A stretch of 39,459 nucleotides of DNA, taken from IMG/VR virus record IMGVR_UViG_3300025138_000103, positions 1 to 39,459 of that record; one strand, given 5' to 3'. Of the stretch, positions 1-8,576 are shown piece by piece. Below the pieces are notes generated by a model. The model saw only the letters and a list, made by a program, of their open reading frames with translations, was not told where the DNA came from and searched no databases. This DNA comes from a virus. A program made the position numbers and the translations under genes. How positions within the stretch are numbered: position 1 is the first letter of the stretch; the number at the start of each line of letters is the position of its first letter.

Positions 1-285
1 ATAGAAGAGGCTAAAGGTATATATGCACATGCAGAAGCATTAGCTAAATCTAATCAGTCTAAATTTATAGGAGCTTTACAGGCTTCTGTTAGACCTGTTA
101 TTACTTATGCCTTCTTTATGTTGTTTGCTTTTGTAAAAGGTGCGTATGTAGTTATAGCAGTACAGGGCGGTGAAGATTTTTTAAAGGCAATACTAACAGC
201 CTGGGATGACGAGACAATGGCACTATTTGCCGCAGTTATGGCATTTTGGTTTGGTAATAGAGCTATTAGTAAGTGGAAAAAATAA
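1..285 (+). CDS. 3TM holin-like protein, 3' part only (GTA_holin_3TM type)
   Basis: The reading frame is open from the first base of the window and ends at TAA 283-285, giving 94 visible residues; the start lies upstream of the window. The visible part has a charged N-terminal stretch (EEAKGIYAHAEALAKSNQSK), then RPVITYAFFMLFAFVKG, a hydrophobic segment, and a second one (MALFAAVMAFWFGNRAISK) ending in WKK. This pattern, a conserved Arg-Pro before a membrane helix and a FWFGNR end, is that of the 3TM holin family found in gene transfer agents and marine phages. Holins of this kind permeabilise the inner membrane to release endolysin. The next gene begins directly after the stop, so the two are probably one operon. 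Family assignment is from remembered sequence pattern; the missing N-terminus prevents a helix count. Confidence 0.65.
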   Translation: MEEAKGIYAHAEALAKSNQSKFIGALQASVRPVITYAFFMLFAFVKGAYVVIAVQGGEDFLKAILTAWDDETMALFAAVMAFWFGNRAISKWKK

Positions 286-969
286 ATGGTTGCTATAAAA
301 AAACCTATAGAATTTAAAGATATGCAAGAAGGGCATAGTATGCTTATGCCTTTCGGACCACACATAGTTTATTCAAGATTACCTGAAAAAATTATTAAAT
401 CTTTAAATATGTATGTTGATGCAAAAATGCAACAGAAGAAAGATAAAGCATTAGATCATTCTGAACATCTTGTAGGTAAAGTTACACAAGAGTTTTTAAT
501 TGATGGTGATCAAATAAATAGAATGGCTGAGTTTTTTAATGGTGCATTTGGTGCGTATCATCAATTTTATTTACAAAGACAGAATCAAGCTCTACATCCA
601 GATGCTAGATTAGGTATTCAATATGCTTCTGCTTGGGTTGTAAGGCAGTTTGCAGGGGAGTTTAATCCTGCACATATTCATACAGAATGTCAGTTATCCT
701 GTGTAGGATATTTAAAAGTACCAGACCTAGAAAAAGAAGATGAAGAAGATTCTAAAAAACATTACCCTTGTAGTGGTAATATAGAACTGTTTCACGAAAG
801 CTCTAACTTTTATCATAATGGTGCTGTACGAATACGACCTGCTGTAGGAGACTTTATTATATTTCCTTCTTATCTAACACACACTGTATACCCTTTTAAA
901 AACACTGATGAAGAAAGAAGGTCTTTTAGTATGAATATAAACATAAACGTGGAGAAAGATAATGAATGA
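286..969 (+). CDS. 2-oxoglutarate/Fe(II)-dependent oxygenase-like protein
   Basis: The protein has 227 aa. Residues 128-144 (PAHIHTECQLSCVGYLK) carry the proximal iron-binding histidines H130/H132, followed by a beta strand. The distal part, GDFIIFPSYLTHTVYPF (188-204), supplies H199, and R211/R212 precede SFSMNINI, the usual 2OG-carboxylate-binding arginine and closing strand. The order matches the small phage 2OG-Fe(II) oxygenases (2OG-FeII_Oxy_5 type). Enzymes of this fold hydroxylate or demethylate proteins, nucleic acids or small molecules using 2OG and O2; the substrate here is unknown. The first ligand motif is HxH rather than the canonical HxD, so metal binding needs checking. The gene starts immediately after the holin-like stop and overlaps the next gene by 8 nt. 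A host-modifying or structural-protein-modifying enzyme are both possible. Confidence 0.7.
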   Translation: MVAIKKPIEFKDMQEGHSMLMPFGPHIVYSRLPEKIIKSLNMYVDAKMQQKKDKALDHSEHLVGKVTQEFLIDGDQINRMAEFFNGAFGAYHQFYLQRQNQALHPDARLGIQYASAWVVRQFAGEFNPAHIHTECQLSCVGYLKVPDLEKEDEEDSKKHYPCSGNIELFHESSNFYHNGAVRIRPAVGDFIIFPSYLTHTVYPFKNTDEERRSFSMNININVEKDNE

Positions 970-1234
970 AGAAGAACTTAAAACAGCAATGACTAAAGCA
1001 CCTCCTGCACCTGTACAAATACAAAAAAAATCCTGGTACAACGATGCAGAAGGATTTGATAAGTGGAGGGTATTTCCAAGACTTCTTATAAGTTTATATG
1101 GATTAATGTTTTATAAGTCTGCTATGTGGTTTATGACACTACCTGATCCTACTAATTCTCAGTCTGCTTTTGTATCTGTCATTGTAGGTGCAGGTGCGGC
1201 TTGGTTTGGTTTATATGTAGGGAATAAAAAATAA
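962..1234 (+). CDS. small two-helix membrane protein
   Basis: This 90-aa protein has a polar N-terminal third containing KAPPAPVQIQ and KSWYNDAEGFDKWRVFPR. Two hydrophobic segments follow: about 40-58 (LLISLYGLMFYKSAMWFM) and 70-86 (FVSVIVGAGAAWFGLYVG), ending in a basic NKK tail. It overlaps the oxygenase gene by 8 nt and shares a TAATG junction with the next gene, so it is part of the same plus-strand operon. Its place beside a holin-like gene suggests an accessory lysis or inner membrane role, but I do not recognise the family and this is inference only. Confidence 0.65.
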   Translation: MNEEELKTAMTKAPPAPVQIQKKSWYNDAEGFDKWRVFPRLLISLYGLMFYKSAMWFMTLPDPTNSQSAFVSVIVGAGAAWFGLYVGNKK

Positions 1235-1416
1235 TGGATAAGAAAACAGTAGATATAATAATAGGCTCTAGTACCCCTATACTAAAATTAAAAAAAGAAC
1301 TAAAAAATGTTATACCTTATCTATATAAATATAGAGACGTTCAACAAGGTGCTAAATGTAGAGAAGTTATTACTGCAAGAATACATAAAATAGAAGATTT
1401 ATTACAAGATATTTAA
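1234..1416 (+). CDS. small helical hypothetical protein
   Basis: This 60-aa protein is lysine-rich and predicted helical (KLKKELKNVIPYLYKYRD, then REVITARIHKIEDLLQDI). It begins at a TAATG overlap with the stop of the preceding membrane protein and is the last plus-strand gene before the convergent region. No domain is recognised. The clean codon start and coupling support it being real; function unknown. Confidence 0.5.
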   Translation: MDKKTVDIIIGSSTPILKLKKELKNVIPYLYKYRDVQQGAKCREVITARIHKIEDLLQDI

Positions 1417-1543
1417 AACTTCTTTAATACCAACTAAAAAAGGTCATATTATCCTTAAACTCTATATAAGCCCCACACAAGCTCATACAGACGATTTAAA
1501 GGTTTTATGACCTTTCCTATTTAACTATATATAAATCTTTCTT

Positions 1544-1570
1544 AGAACTCATCTATGAGAACTTTTTTTT
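1544..1570 (+). terminator. rho-independent terminator of the plus-strand genes
   Basis: The arms AG-AA-CTCAT and ATGAG-AA-CT pair with a 2x2 A.A internal mismatch around a CT loop, and eight T follow directly (1563-1570). It lies 128 nt after the last plus-strand stop codon. Read on the minus strand it lacks a T tract, so it should mainly stop rightward transcription. Confidence 0.6.
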
Positions 1571-1666
1571 AGAAAACCTATTAAATTTTCTATATGACTC
1601 GTAAGAGGCATGTTATTAGAGTGAATATGGAACTTACCCCTATTAAATATTGCATTGACTATCTCC

Positions 1667-1681
1667 TGTGATATATTCACA
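1667..1681. promoter_or_regulatory. palindromic site TGTGA-N5-TCACA
   Basis: The arms TGTGA and TCACA are perfect complements around TATAT. This resembles a CRP-type operator, but the spacer is 5 nt instead of the usual 6. No promoter elements were found beside it, so it may be only a hairpin in convergent transcripts. Confidence 0.3.
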
Positions 1682-1745
1682 GTTATACTCAATTTCTACT
1701 ATTAATCAAATTAATTAATCTAATAGATACTATTTATAATATAAA

Positions 1746-2012
1746 TTAATTAGCTAAAGGGTTATCGTTATTGCCAACATTATCTACTCTGTTTTCTGTC
1801 CTGTCTACTCTTTTTTCAAGACTGTCTACTTTAGTAGTTAGTGTAGCAATAGATTCTTGTAAGGGTGCAATGTTTACAGATTTAATCTTTTTCTTTTCTA
1901 TGTTATCAAGACGTAAATTAAACTGTCCCCAGGTGTAAAAGCCCCCGCCTATAGCGGTGATGACACCTATGATAGTTATGTACTGCTGTAGCTTTCCTAT
2001 TATGTTTTTCAT
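1746..2012 (-). CDS. membrane-anchored coiled-coil protein (i-spanin-like topology)
   Basis: This 88-aa protein starts after a strong ribosome site (AAAGGAGAT). Residues about 10-30 (YITIIGVITAIGGGFYTWG) form one membrane segment. The rest is polar and helical, with heptads VDSLEKR, VDRTENR, VDNVGN near 64-84. A short N-terminal anchor plus a periplasmic coiled coil is the layout of inner-membrane spanins, and the gene lies at the boundary with the lysis-type genes although on the opposite strand. No partner outer-membrane lipoprotein sits beside it. It could equally be a small virion or membrane protein. It follows the 676-aa secreted protein by 2 nt and closes the late operon. Confidence 0.55.
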   Translation of the reverse strand: MKNIIGKLQQYITIIGVITAIGGGFYTWGQFNLRLDNIEKKKIKSVNIAPLQESIATLTTKVDSLEKRVDRTENRVDNVGNNDNPLAN

Positions 2013-2014
2013 GT

Positions 2015-4045
2015 TTATCTCCTTTCTAAAAATATTCCCATTGGTTGAGAATCCATTATAGTATATAGAGTGTTTAAACTGCTATTAACTAAATTTCCAT
2101 ATGCTTCGCCATTGTCCCTCAACATAGCATCTGCATATATCTGTGTAGGCTGATACCAATTTGTTTGATCTGGTATATCAGCTTGTGAGTAGTCACTAAA
2201 ATTAGGCACATAATTCATATAAGCAATAAGGTTAGACTGCCCTTGAGAATCATATTCTCCTGATTGTTCTTGCTGTGCTTGTGACGTTTCTTGTTGTGCT
2301 CTTATATTACTAGCAACTACTTCTTCTGCTATCTGATCTGCTTCAGAAGAAGTCATTACAGACGATGTAACGCTTTGTATTTGGTTGTCCATAGTAGTTA
2401 CTTGTACTTCAGCCATGACAGCAGAAGGTGTATTATCCATAGAAGGCATGGGTATAACTTCTATAGACTGTAGTACTGTATTAGTCTGTACTTGTGCTGA
2501 AGATATTTGAGCAGATATACTAGGTGAGTTAGATACAGAAACACCTCCACCTCTTGATGATACAACAGCACTAGAAGAGCTACCGCCTGAGTTCACATTT
2601 TGTGAGGTTTGTCCTGAAGATATGCTAGAGTTCACTATATTTGAAGTTGTTCTGTTTGCGGTATTAATATTGTTTCTTACTAGCTGTCTTCTTCTTTCAG
2701 ACCTTTCTGGTCTATCTTCCTCTACTTCTTCTGGGCTTATCTCATCAATAGATTCATCTGAGATTTCTTCTTCCTCTTCTAACATCTCTTCTTCATACTG
2801 TTCTTCTATTTCTTCTCTCTGTTCTTCTTGTTCTTCAAAGTCTTCAAACTGCTCATCCCACTGTTCTCTGTCCATTTCATCTTCAAAATCAAAATGCTCA
2901 TCCATGTGTTGAGCAAGCTCTACAAACTCTTCTTCGGTTAATCGTATCTCAGGTAAAATATCTATAGGCGGTAGATCTAATAAATTTTCTGGTCCGCCTA
3001 TATCTATTTCTATAAGACTTAATGTTACTTCTTCACTACCAAGTAAAGCAAAATCCCCATCAAGGTGTATATCAAAATTATTATTAAAGTCTTCATATTC
3101 TATAGTATCCCTGTTATCAAATTCAAAATAACTATCGCTAATAGTCCCATCATAGTCAGTACCGCCACCATCCCTGCTGTCAGCACCTGTAAAAAAAACA
3201 GATGTTCCTGTATAAGTTTCTTCATCATTGAAACCATAAAATTCCTCCTCATCGTCATAGCCTAACAACATAGCGTCAGATAAACCTGAGCCACGTAGAT
3301 ACTCTTCATCGTCAAAACCATTTCCAAATTCATTGTCTAAGTCGTATACCTGGCACAATTCACTAAAGTCAGAATCAATTAAACACTCTGATGATAAGTT
3401 AGTAAAAGACTCATCAATAGCTGTACTAACAGACCAGTCGTCAGTTAATACGTAGCTTGTAGAATTGGTGTCTTCATAACGCAAGTGAGTTGTTGCTTCA
3501 TTATTTCCTTGTAAGCCTATAGTTATGTTATGGTTTGATACATTTATTTTATCATATCTAAACTCTATGACATTTGTAGTTTCGTACAAGATAGCTTCAA
3601 AAGAACTTAAATTATTATTTCTATATTCATTAACATTATACCATCCTGCAACCCAATACCTAGAGCCTGCATCACCATATGTACCTACGTAGGGAGAACC
3701 GTTGTTATTATTCTTGTCAATAAAATCAGACCATAGAGCGAATACGGTAAAATCAAAACCAGACGCAGGTATTACTTCAGATAGATAGTTTCTTTGATTG
3801 TATACATTAAAGTTAGAATTAAAAGTTACGAAACCATTCATAGCTACTCTAGCTTGACTATATGTATTACCGTAGTAATTAAAATCAAAGCCTAGATTTT
3901 GCATAGGAGAAACAGCATCATCATTAAGATTAAGAGCTGTGCCCGTGTTTTGGATATTTAATATAGGATCAGTACCTGTTGTGAATACAGGCGTGTTGGC
4001 TTGTGCCGAAATGCTAAAGAGTAATAAGAATATTAATCTAAGCAT
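2015..4045 (-). CDS. large secreted protein, nidogen-like N-terminal region with acidic and Ser/Asn/Gln-rich tail
   Basis: The 676-aa product opens with a classic signal peptide, MLRLIFLLLFSISAQA. Residues about 20-210 form a beta-rich region (GFDFNYYGNTYSQARVAMNG, then WSDFIDKNNNN) that resembles the nidogen-like/PEP-type extracellular module built on a 'yGn.y..v.i..NG.itF' pattern. A strongly acidic Glu-rich helix-forming stretch lies near 365-455 (for example EEEMLEEEEEISDESIDE), then a low-complexity Ser/Asn/Gln/Val-rich tail. It overlaps the preceding gene by 13 nt and has no clear ribosome site of its own, so it is probably coupled. A Sec-secreted protein at the end of a structural operon may be a surface-conversion or adhesion factor, or a virion part matured in the periplasm. 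Function unknown. Confidence 0.6.
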   Translation of the reverse strand: MLRLIFLLLFSISAQANTPVFTTGTDPILNIQNTGTALNLNDDAVSPMQNLGFDFNYYGNTYSQARVAMNGFVTFNSNFNVYNQRNYLSEVIPASGFDFTVFALWSDFIDKNNNNGSPYVGTYGDAGSRYWVAGWYNVNEYRNNNLSSFEAILYETTNVIEFRYDKINVSNHNITIGLQGNNEATTHLRYEDTNSTSYVLTDDWSVSTAIDESFTNLSSECLIDSDFSELCQVYDLDNEFGNGFDDEEYLRGSGLSDAMLLGYDDEEEFYGFNDEETYTGTSVFFTGADSRDGGGTDYDGTISDSYFEFDNRDTIEYEDFNNNFDIHLDGDFALLGSEEVTLSLIEIDIGGPENLLDLPPIDILPEIRLTEEEFVELAQHMDEHFDFEDEMDREQWDEQFEDFEEQEEQREEIEEQYEEEMLEEEEEISDESIDEISPEEVEEDRPERSERRRQLVRNNINTANRTTSNIVNSSISSGQTSQNVNSGGSSSSAVVSSRGGGVSVSNSPSISAQISSAQVQTNTVLQSIEVIPMPSMDNTPSAVMAEVQVTTMDNQIQSVTSSVMTSSEADQIAEEVVASNIRAQQETSQAQQEQSGEYDSQGQSNLIAYMNYVPNFSDYSQADIPDQTNWYQPTQIYADAMLRDNGEAYGNLVNSSLNTLYTIMDSQPMGIFLERR

Positions 4046-5010
4046 ATTTTATGTGTAGGATACTTCTTACAGAAATCTTTTTTCTTATACGCTTTAAACT
4101 CATGGGAAGAGATTTCTTTCTTTATATCATCCCAATCAGGTCTATCTTCTGGATTTTCTAACCAGGCTTTCTGTGCTTCTGCACCAATCTTGCCTTTATA
4201 CGGACAGGGAGTCCCTGCCATATTCATCGCCACGTGCACTCTTTTATCGGCACATAACATAGCAACTGCAGCTACCTTCATTCCCATATCATACAAACCC
4301 TTTGATAATTTCAGTCTTTCGCAGTTATCATCTCGTACACTTCTACCTGTAGATATACCAAAAAACTGAGTTTGGACCGCTGAACTAGCTCCTGTGGTGC
4401 ATAGGTCTTGACTATATGACATTATAGATGGGGCTATAGCGGATGGAGGAGCGGTTTTGATTCTTTGTGTTACCTTCTGTGTAGAGTCATTACGAGATAC
4501 ACTAGTGCTATTATTATTATTTGTATTTAAATTTGTGTTCTGATTTGTATTTTGATTGACACTTTCTGTAGATACAGAAGACGTACTGTTAGAAGTATTA
4601 GTATTTAAATTTGTGTTTTGGTTATTGTTACTAGATGTAGAATTATTGATATTTGTATTTGTTCCTACAGAAGTGACATTGCTTGTATTAGTAACGTCTT
4701 GAGTTTGTGTTATATTAGATGTTACATTAGATGTGCTAGTATTTACATTAGTGTTGTTATTTGTGGCATTGGTAGTCTGATTTATTGTAGTATTGTTTAC
4801 GTTGTTATTGTTATTAGTTGCAACAGATGTACTACTAATTGTGTTATTGTTGGTGTTATTATTGGTATTTGTATTTGTGCTAGTTACAGTACTAGTTGTA
4901 GTATTAGTTATGTTTGAGTCTTCACCAAATAGATTATTAGGTACAACAAGAGTTGCAACTAGTGCTACAGATACTATTCCTACTGCTATATCCTTTATAA
5001 AGTTTTTCAC
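4033..5010 (-). CDS. secreted Asn/Thr/Ser low-complexity protein with a Cys-containing C-terminal domain
   Basis: The gene starts with GTG after GGAGG and encodes 325 aa. An N-terminal hydrophobic segment (DIAVGIVSVALVATLVV) looks like a signal peptide or anchor. Residues about 30-185 are almost only N, T, S, V and Q. The C-terminal 130 residues are different: they start SYSQDLCTTGASSAVQTQFF, hold cysteines in DDNCERL, MLCADKR, GTPCPYKG and FCKKYPTHKICLD, and look folded and probably disulphide-bonded. I have a memory of this cysteine domain recurring in marine phages, but no functional name. It overlaps the next gene by 13 nt. It may be a surface-displayed or virion-associated protein whose N-terminal half is a flexible tether. 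Confidence 0.6.
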   Translation of the reverse strand: MKNFIKDIAVGIVSVALVATLVVPNNLFGEDSNITNTTTSTVTSTNTNTNNNTNNNTISSTSVATNNNNNVNNTTINQTTNATNNNTNVNTSTSNVTSNITQTQDVTNTSNVTSVGTNTNINNSTSSNNNQNTNLNTNTSNSTSSVSTESVNQNTNQNTNLNTNNNNSTSVSRNDSTQKVTQRIKTAPPSAIAPSIMSYSQDLCTTGASSAVQTQFFGISTGRSVRDDNCERLKLSKGLYDMGMKVAAVAMLCADKRVHVAMNMAGTPCPYKGKIGAEAQKAWLENPEDRPDWDDIKKEISSHEFKAYKKKDFCKKYPTHKICLD

Positions 5011-5041
5011 TGTTGCCTCCTCTTGCTTGTAATTATTTATT

Positions 5042-8000
5042 TTAATTGTCTTCCCTTAATATGTCTATCATTTGACTTTTTAAATCGTCTTCTCCTGTTA
5101 TGCCGTAGTCTTTTTTAATTTTACTTAATGCTCCTGTTTCTTGAGCTAAGATCCTTTCTCTGGAAGTCATGTTTCTAAGATCGTGTACAGCATCGTACAA
5201 AGGAAAATTATTAAACTTAGAAGTAAATCTTTTTCTCATGTGTCCTCGTAAACCTGTTCTTATATTAGATATAGCTCTTTCCATATAGACTCCTTTTTCA
5301 GCGTCTGATTTATTTACGTAGTGAGAAGAGTTTAGTTCGTTCTGATACACATCCATTAATTTAAAAAAACCTTCTTTATATGCGTAGGTTAATGCAGGAT
5401 TCTCATCCCATATTATTGCATCTTGATAAGAAAATCCTAATCTATCCATTTCAGATAAAAACACATGTTTCTTTTGGCTTGTGGCAGAAACACCAGAAAC
5501 TTGTTGTGCAAGAGGTGCTAATTTTGTTCTATACGAACTAGTAAAAGGTGAAGCAGAAGGTATTTCTTTTTTTCCTCCGATTAAATCATAAAAAACTGAA
5601 GGTATTTTATTAAGGCTTTTACTTGTTGCAGGATTAAATTTTGTTTCTCTTACTATTTCTTCTGCTCCATCCCATACACTTAGTACGTCACTCATTACAG
5701 AAAAAGGTGTAGCAAACCCTGAAAAATAATCTCCTGCTATTCCTTTAAGACCTGAGTTTAATCTAACAAAATTCTTTACTAGACTTAAATTATCTCCCTC
5801 ATCTTTTAAAGTAGTCTTTGGTACAAAAACATCATCTAAAAAAGAAGAAAGAGTTCCTACTCTAGCCTGTGTTCCTATGCCTGCTTTAAGCATTTCTCTT
5901 TGTAAAGTTTTAAAATTTTTATAGCTTCTTGGTCCTTTGTTCCATAAACCGTTGCTTTTTAAATCTTCTATATCTCCACCGTTATCTACTATTTCCCAAA
6001 ATTCTTCTTCTGTGTGTGGGCGTACTCCTTCTAAATTTCTTATAAAAAAATCTGATGCAAACATATAGGGACTTACATTAGGTCCTACTAATCCTATATT
6101 TACTATTCTTCCTGCACTATCTTTAACTTCATCCCATCTTTCTCCCGCATACTCACTTTTTCTAAATGCCCAAGCTGCCCCAAACATAGTTGTTCCTGCT
6201 ATACCTTTACCAATAGCAGAAAAATCGTATGTCTTGTCTGCCTGTCCTCTAGCAGCTCTAAACACTTTTGACCCCACTGCATCAAATAATCCAATAGGAC
6301 TGTACTCTAATTGAAACTTTAGAGCATTATATAAAAATCTTGGAAACGGTATTAAAGCAGTAGGACCTGGGTTTGACATAATTTTTACAAAATGTTTCAT
6401 AACAGTATCATAACCATGCATAAGATTAGTTTTAGGAGCACTTCTACTTCCTATATTATCTGCTCTACTTCTAGCAGTTCTTCCTTGAAACGTAAATTCC
6501 ATAGCATCATCAATAGCTCTAGTTATAACAGTATCTCCTTGACCTGCTGCCCCATAAAATTTTTGATTATTCCATATTTCAGCATTCATTTCCATGCCGC
6601 CTCTAGCTACAAAATCTGACATGCTTTTAAATTTTGCATCTTTACCTATAATGCCCAATCTTCCTAATTGTCTTTCTATAGAACTCATAAAAGACACTCT
6701 TCTAAATAGATGTTCTTGAGTTCTATTCATTATATTTACCATATCAGTAAATTTTTGTGCACCTTGTAGTAAAGTAGTTCCTACTCCCTTACCTTCTTTT
6801 TCTGCTAACTTATAACTTACCTCATTATATGCTTGATAAAAAGCCCTGCTTGCATACCCATCTGCATCTATTTTAGTCATTAATTCGTCTGTTAATCTTC
6901 CTGCTTCTGCATTATTAAAAAGCCATTTAAAAGCAGTATCCCCGTCTCCTAAATTGACGTTATTAATAGCACCCATTTTCTTGCCTTGTTTTTTATTAAT
7001 TTCCATAAGGCTATATGCTAATAAATTATCACTATATCTAGCTAGTGCATCAGCAGGCATTCTAATACCTACAGATATAGCATTTCTAATTGCTGTTTTT
7101 GGGTTAGATACCATAAGACCTCTTCTCACATTATCAATAGCTCGTATAGAAGATCCTAAACTTTTACTAGAATTTGCTACAGATGCTAAATATGCTTCTT
7201 TTTCTAGCTCCATTAAACTTCCACCAAACTGTAGATTTTTTAATTTACCTTCAAATAATCCTTTTCCTGACTTATCTCCTATAGAGTCATAAACTTCGTC
7301 TACACTTTTATTTATTTCTTTTGTTAATCTTCCCCATATACCTAAAGTTTTACCTGCTTCTGATATACTAGACCACCACATATGTCTTATATCATCTAGA
7401 CCTACTCCCATTTCATCCATTTGTTTAGTAAATTGATCCATAGGAATGTCGCCAGTTTCTAGTGCGTTAAATATGTTGTGAGTAACCCTATTACCTTTTC
7501 CTTTAGGCTGTAGTATTTGAGCTAATCCAGGATTTTTATGTATTAAATCTTCTACTACGTATGCTATATTTTCACTTACTCCTGTCCTTACTTGAGCATG
7601 TGTTAAAGGAGTAACACCAAATTTCTGTAATAGTTCTTGTCCTCTTTCTCCTACTTCTTTAAATGCTTCGTCTGCATCTTTTCCTAATTCTTTTTTTAAA
7701 TTACTTAAAGTTTTAAAACGCTCTTTATTATTTTTAACATCTTTTTTAATTTTATTTACAGCGTTTTCTTTTTTTAATTTTCTCCACTCTATTATGTTAG
7801 CTATTCTATTAGCTTTTCCTGCTTGCCACTTTGCCATAGGATACGTTAAAGCACCTCCTACTGCTCCTGATAAAGCAGTTACTCCTAAAGTTTGTCCTAA
7901 GCTATACTCTGTTCTTCCTTGATAAGGTAACTGTAAATTAGCTCCTGTAAGCTCTACATTTTGTCTTCCTACATCTGTAAGAGCAGCTATACCTGCTTCA

Positions 8001-8563
8001 ACTCCCCCTGCTTTAACAGCTTGACTTTTTGCGTATTCTTTTCCATACGCTTTTAACATTTGTTCTCGGACAGATTTGTTAAAATTTTTACCTACTACTT
8101 TCTTACCGTGAGATTTTGCATATTCTTTAACTGCCTGTTGTGTAACTCTACTAGCAGCCATTTGTGCACCTTTACCTGTACCTCCTACAAATAAAGAAAG
8201 GTACAAAGAAGGAGATTTTAAAAATCCTTCAACATAGTCTCCTATAACATTAAAATTATTTTCTGAGCTACTAAACCCTCCTTCATACTGATCAAATAAT
8301 GCAGTAGATCTTTTATAATTAGTTAATCTGTCTAGTTGATTTGTGCCATTAATGTCATTTGTATCTCTAACGTAGCTTAGATCTCCTAATACAGTAATCT
8401 CATTACCTATATTAAATTTTCTATTATGCTCTAACCAAAGTTTAGTAGCCTCTTCTGTATCTTGAATATTTTTTCCATACATATTTTTTACAAAAGGTTG
8501 TATTACTTCCCTTTGAGTTTCTTCTTTTAATAGATACTCGTAATTAAGTTTTTTAGTTGACAT
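5042..8563 (-). CDS. very large internal/ejection-type virion protein
   Basis: I chose the ATG at 8563 (MSTKKLNYEYLLKEE, 1173 aa) because GGAAA lies upstream at a suitable distance and it avoids a 47-nt overlap; an in-frame ATG at 8623 would add 20 residues. The protein is mainly helical, rich in Lys, Ala and Ser, with Gly/Ala-rich weakly hydrophobic stretches such as LGVTALSGAVGGALTYPMAKW (split by a Gly pair) near 230-250 and IAGTTMFGAAWAFR near 790-805. No enzyme motif was found. Its size and its place after the fibre and hendecad proteins match the large core or ejection proteins (T7 gp15/gp16-like role) of short-tailed phages. The family is known to me only as a recurrent marine phage internal protein, so the role is inferred from context. 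Confidence 0.65.
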   Translation of the reverse strand: MSTKKLNYEYLLKEETQREVIQPFVKNMYGKNIQDTEEATKLWLEHNRKFNIGNEITVLGDLSYVRDTNDINGTNQLDRLTNYKRSTALFDQYEGGFSSSENNFNVIGDYVEGFLKSPSLYLSLFVGGTGKGAQMAASRVTQQAVKEYAKSHGKKVVGKNFNKSVREQMLKAYGKEYAKSQAVKAGGVEAGIAALTDVGRQNVELTGANLQLPYQGRTEYSLGQTLGVTALSGAVGGALTYPMAKWQAGKANRIANIIEWRKLKKENAVNKIKKDVKNNKERFKTLSNLKKELGKDADEAFKEVGERGQELLQKFGVTPLTHAQVRTGVSENIAYVVEDLIHKNPGLAQILQPKGKGNRVTHNIFNALETGDIPMDQFTKQMDEMGVGLDDIRHMWWSSISEAGKTLGIWGRLTKEINKSVDEVYDSIGDKSGKGLFEGKLKNLQFGGSLMELEKEAYLASVANSSKSLGSSIRAIDNVRRGLMVSNPKTAIRNAISVGIRMPADALARYSDNLLAYSLMEINKKQGKKMGAINNVNLGDGDTAFKWLFNNAEAGRLTDELMTKIDADGYASRAFYQAYNEVSYKLAEKEGKGVGTTLLQGAQKFTDMVNIMNRTQEHLFRRVSFMSSIERQLGRLGIIGKDAKFKSMSDFVARGGMEMNAEIWNNQKFYGAAGQGDTVITRAIDDAMEFTFQGRTARSRADNIGSRSAPKTNLMHGYDTVMKHFVKIMSNPGPTALIPFPRFLYNALKFQLEYSPIGLFDAVGSKVFRAARGQADKTYDFSAIGKGIAGTTMFGAAWAFRKSEYAGERWDEVKDSAGRIVNIGLVGPNVSPYMFASDFFIRNLEGVRPHTEEEFWEIVDNGGDIEDLKSNGLWNKGPRSYKNFKTLQREMLKAGIGTQARVGTLSSFLDDVFVPKTTLKDEGDNLSLVKNFVRLNSGLKGIAGDYFSGFATPFSVMSDVLSVWDGAEEIVRETKFNPATSKSLNKIPSVFYDLIGGKKEIPSASPFTSSYRTKLAPLAQQVSGVSATSQKKHVFLSEMDRLGFSYQDAIIWDENPALTYAYKEGFFKLMDVYQNELNSSHYVNKSDAEKGVYMERAISNIRTGLRGHMRKRFTSKFNNFPLYDAVHDLRNMTSRERILAQETGALSKIKKDYGITGEDDLKSQMIDILREDN

Positions 8564-8576
8564 TATTGATTGTTTC

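Larger units (their letters stand above)
1417..1745. other. convergent intergenic region (329 nt)
   Basis: This gap lies between the plus-strand lysis-type genes and the end of the long minus-strand operon. It has no credible reading frame. It holds a 10-bp perfect inverted repeat, AAAGGTCATA at 1439-1448 and its complement at 1506-1515; a small hairpin AAAGGT/ACCTTT at 1498-1515; a terminator-like hairpin with eight T at 1544-1570; the inverted pair GTGAATAT (1621-1628) and ATATTCAC (1673-1680); and a palindrome at 1667-1681. No tRNA-like cloverleaf or att-like duplicate was seen. Confidence 0.6.

Noticed and set aside
1417-1745. tRNA gene or attachment site in the convergent gap
   Set aside because: No cloverleaf, no CCA-end pattern, no duplicated core and no integrase in the window.
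2622-2912. Plus-strand Ser/Cys-rich open frame
   Set aside because: It is the antisense of the poly-Glu tract of the secreted protein; the composition is explained by GAA/GAG codons read backwards.
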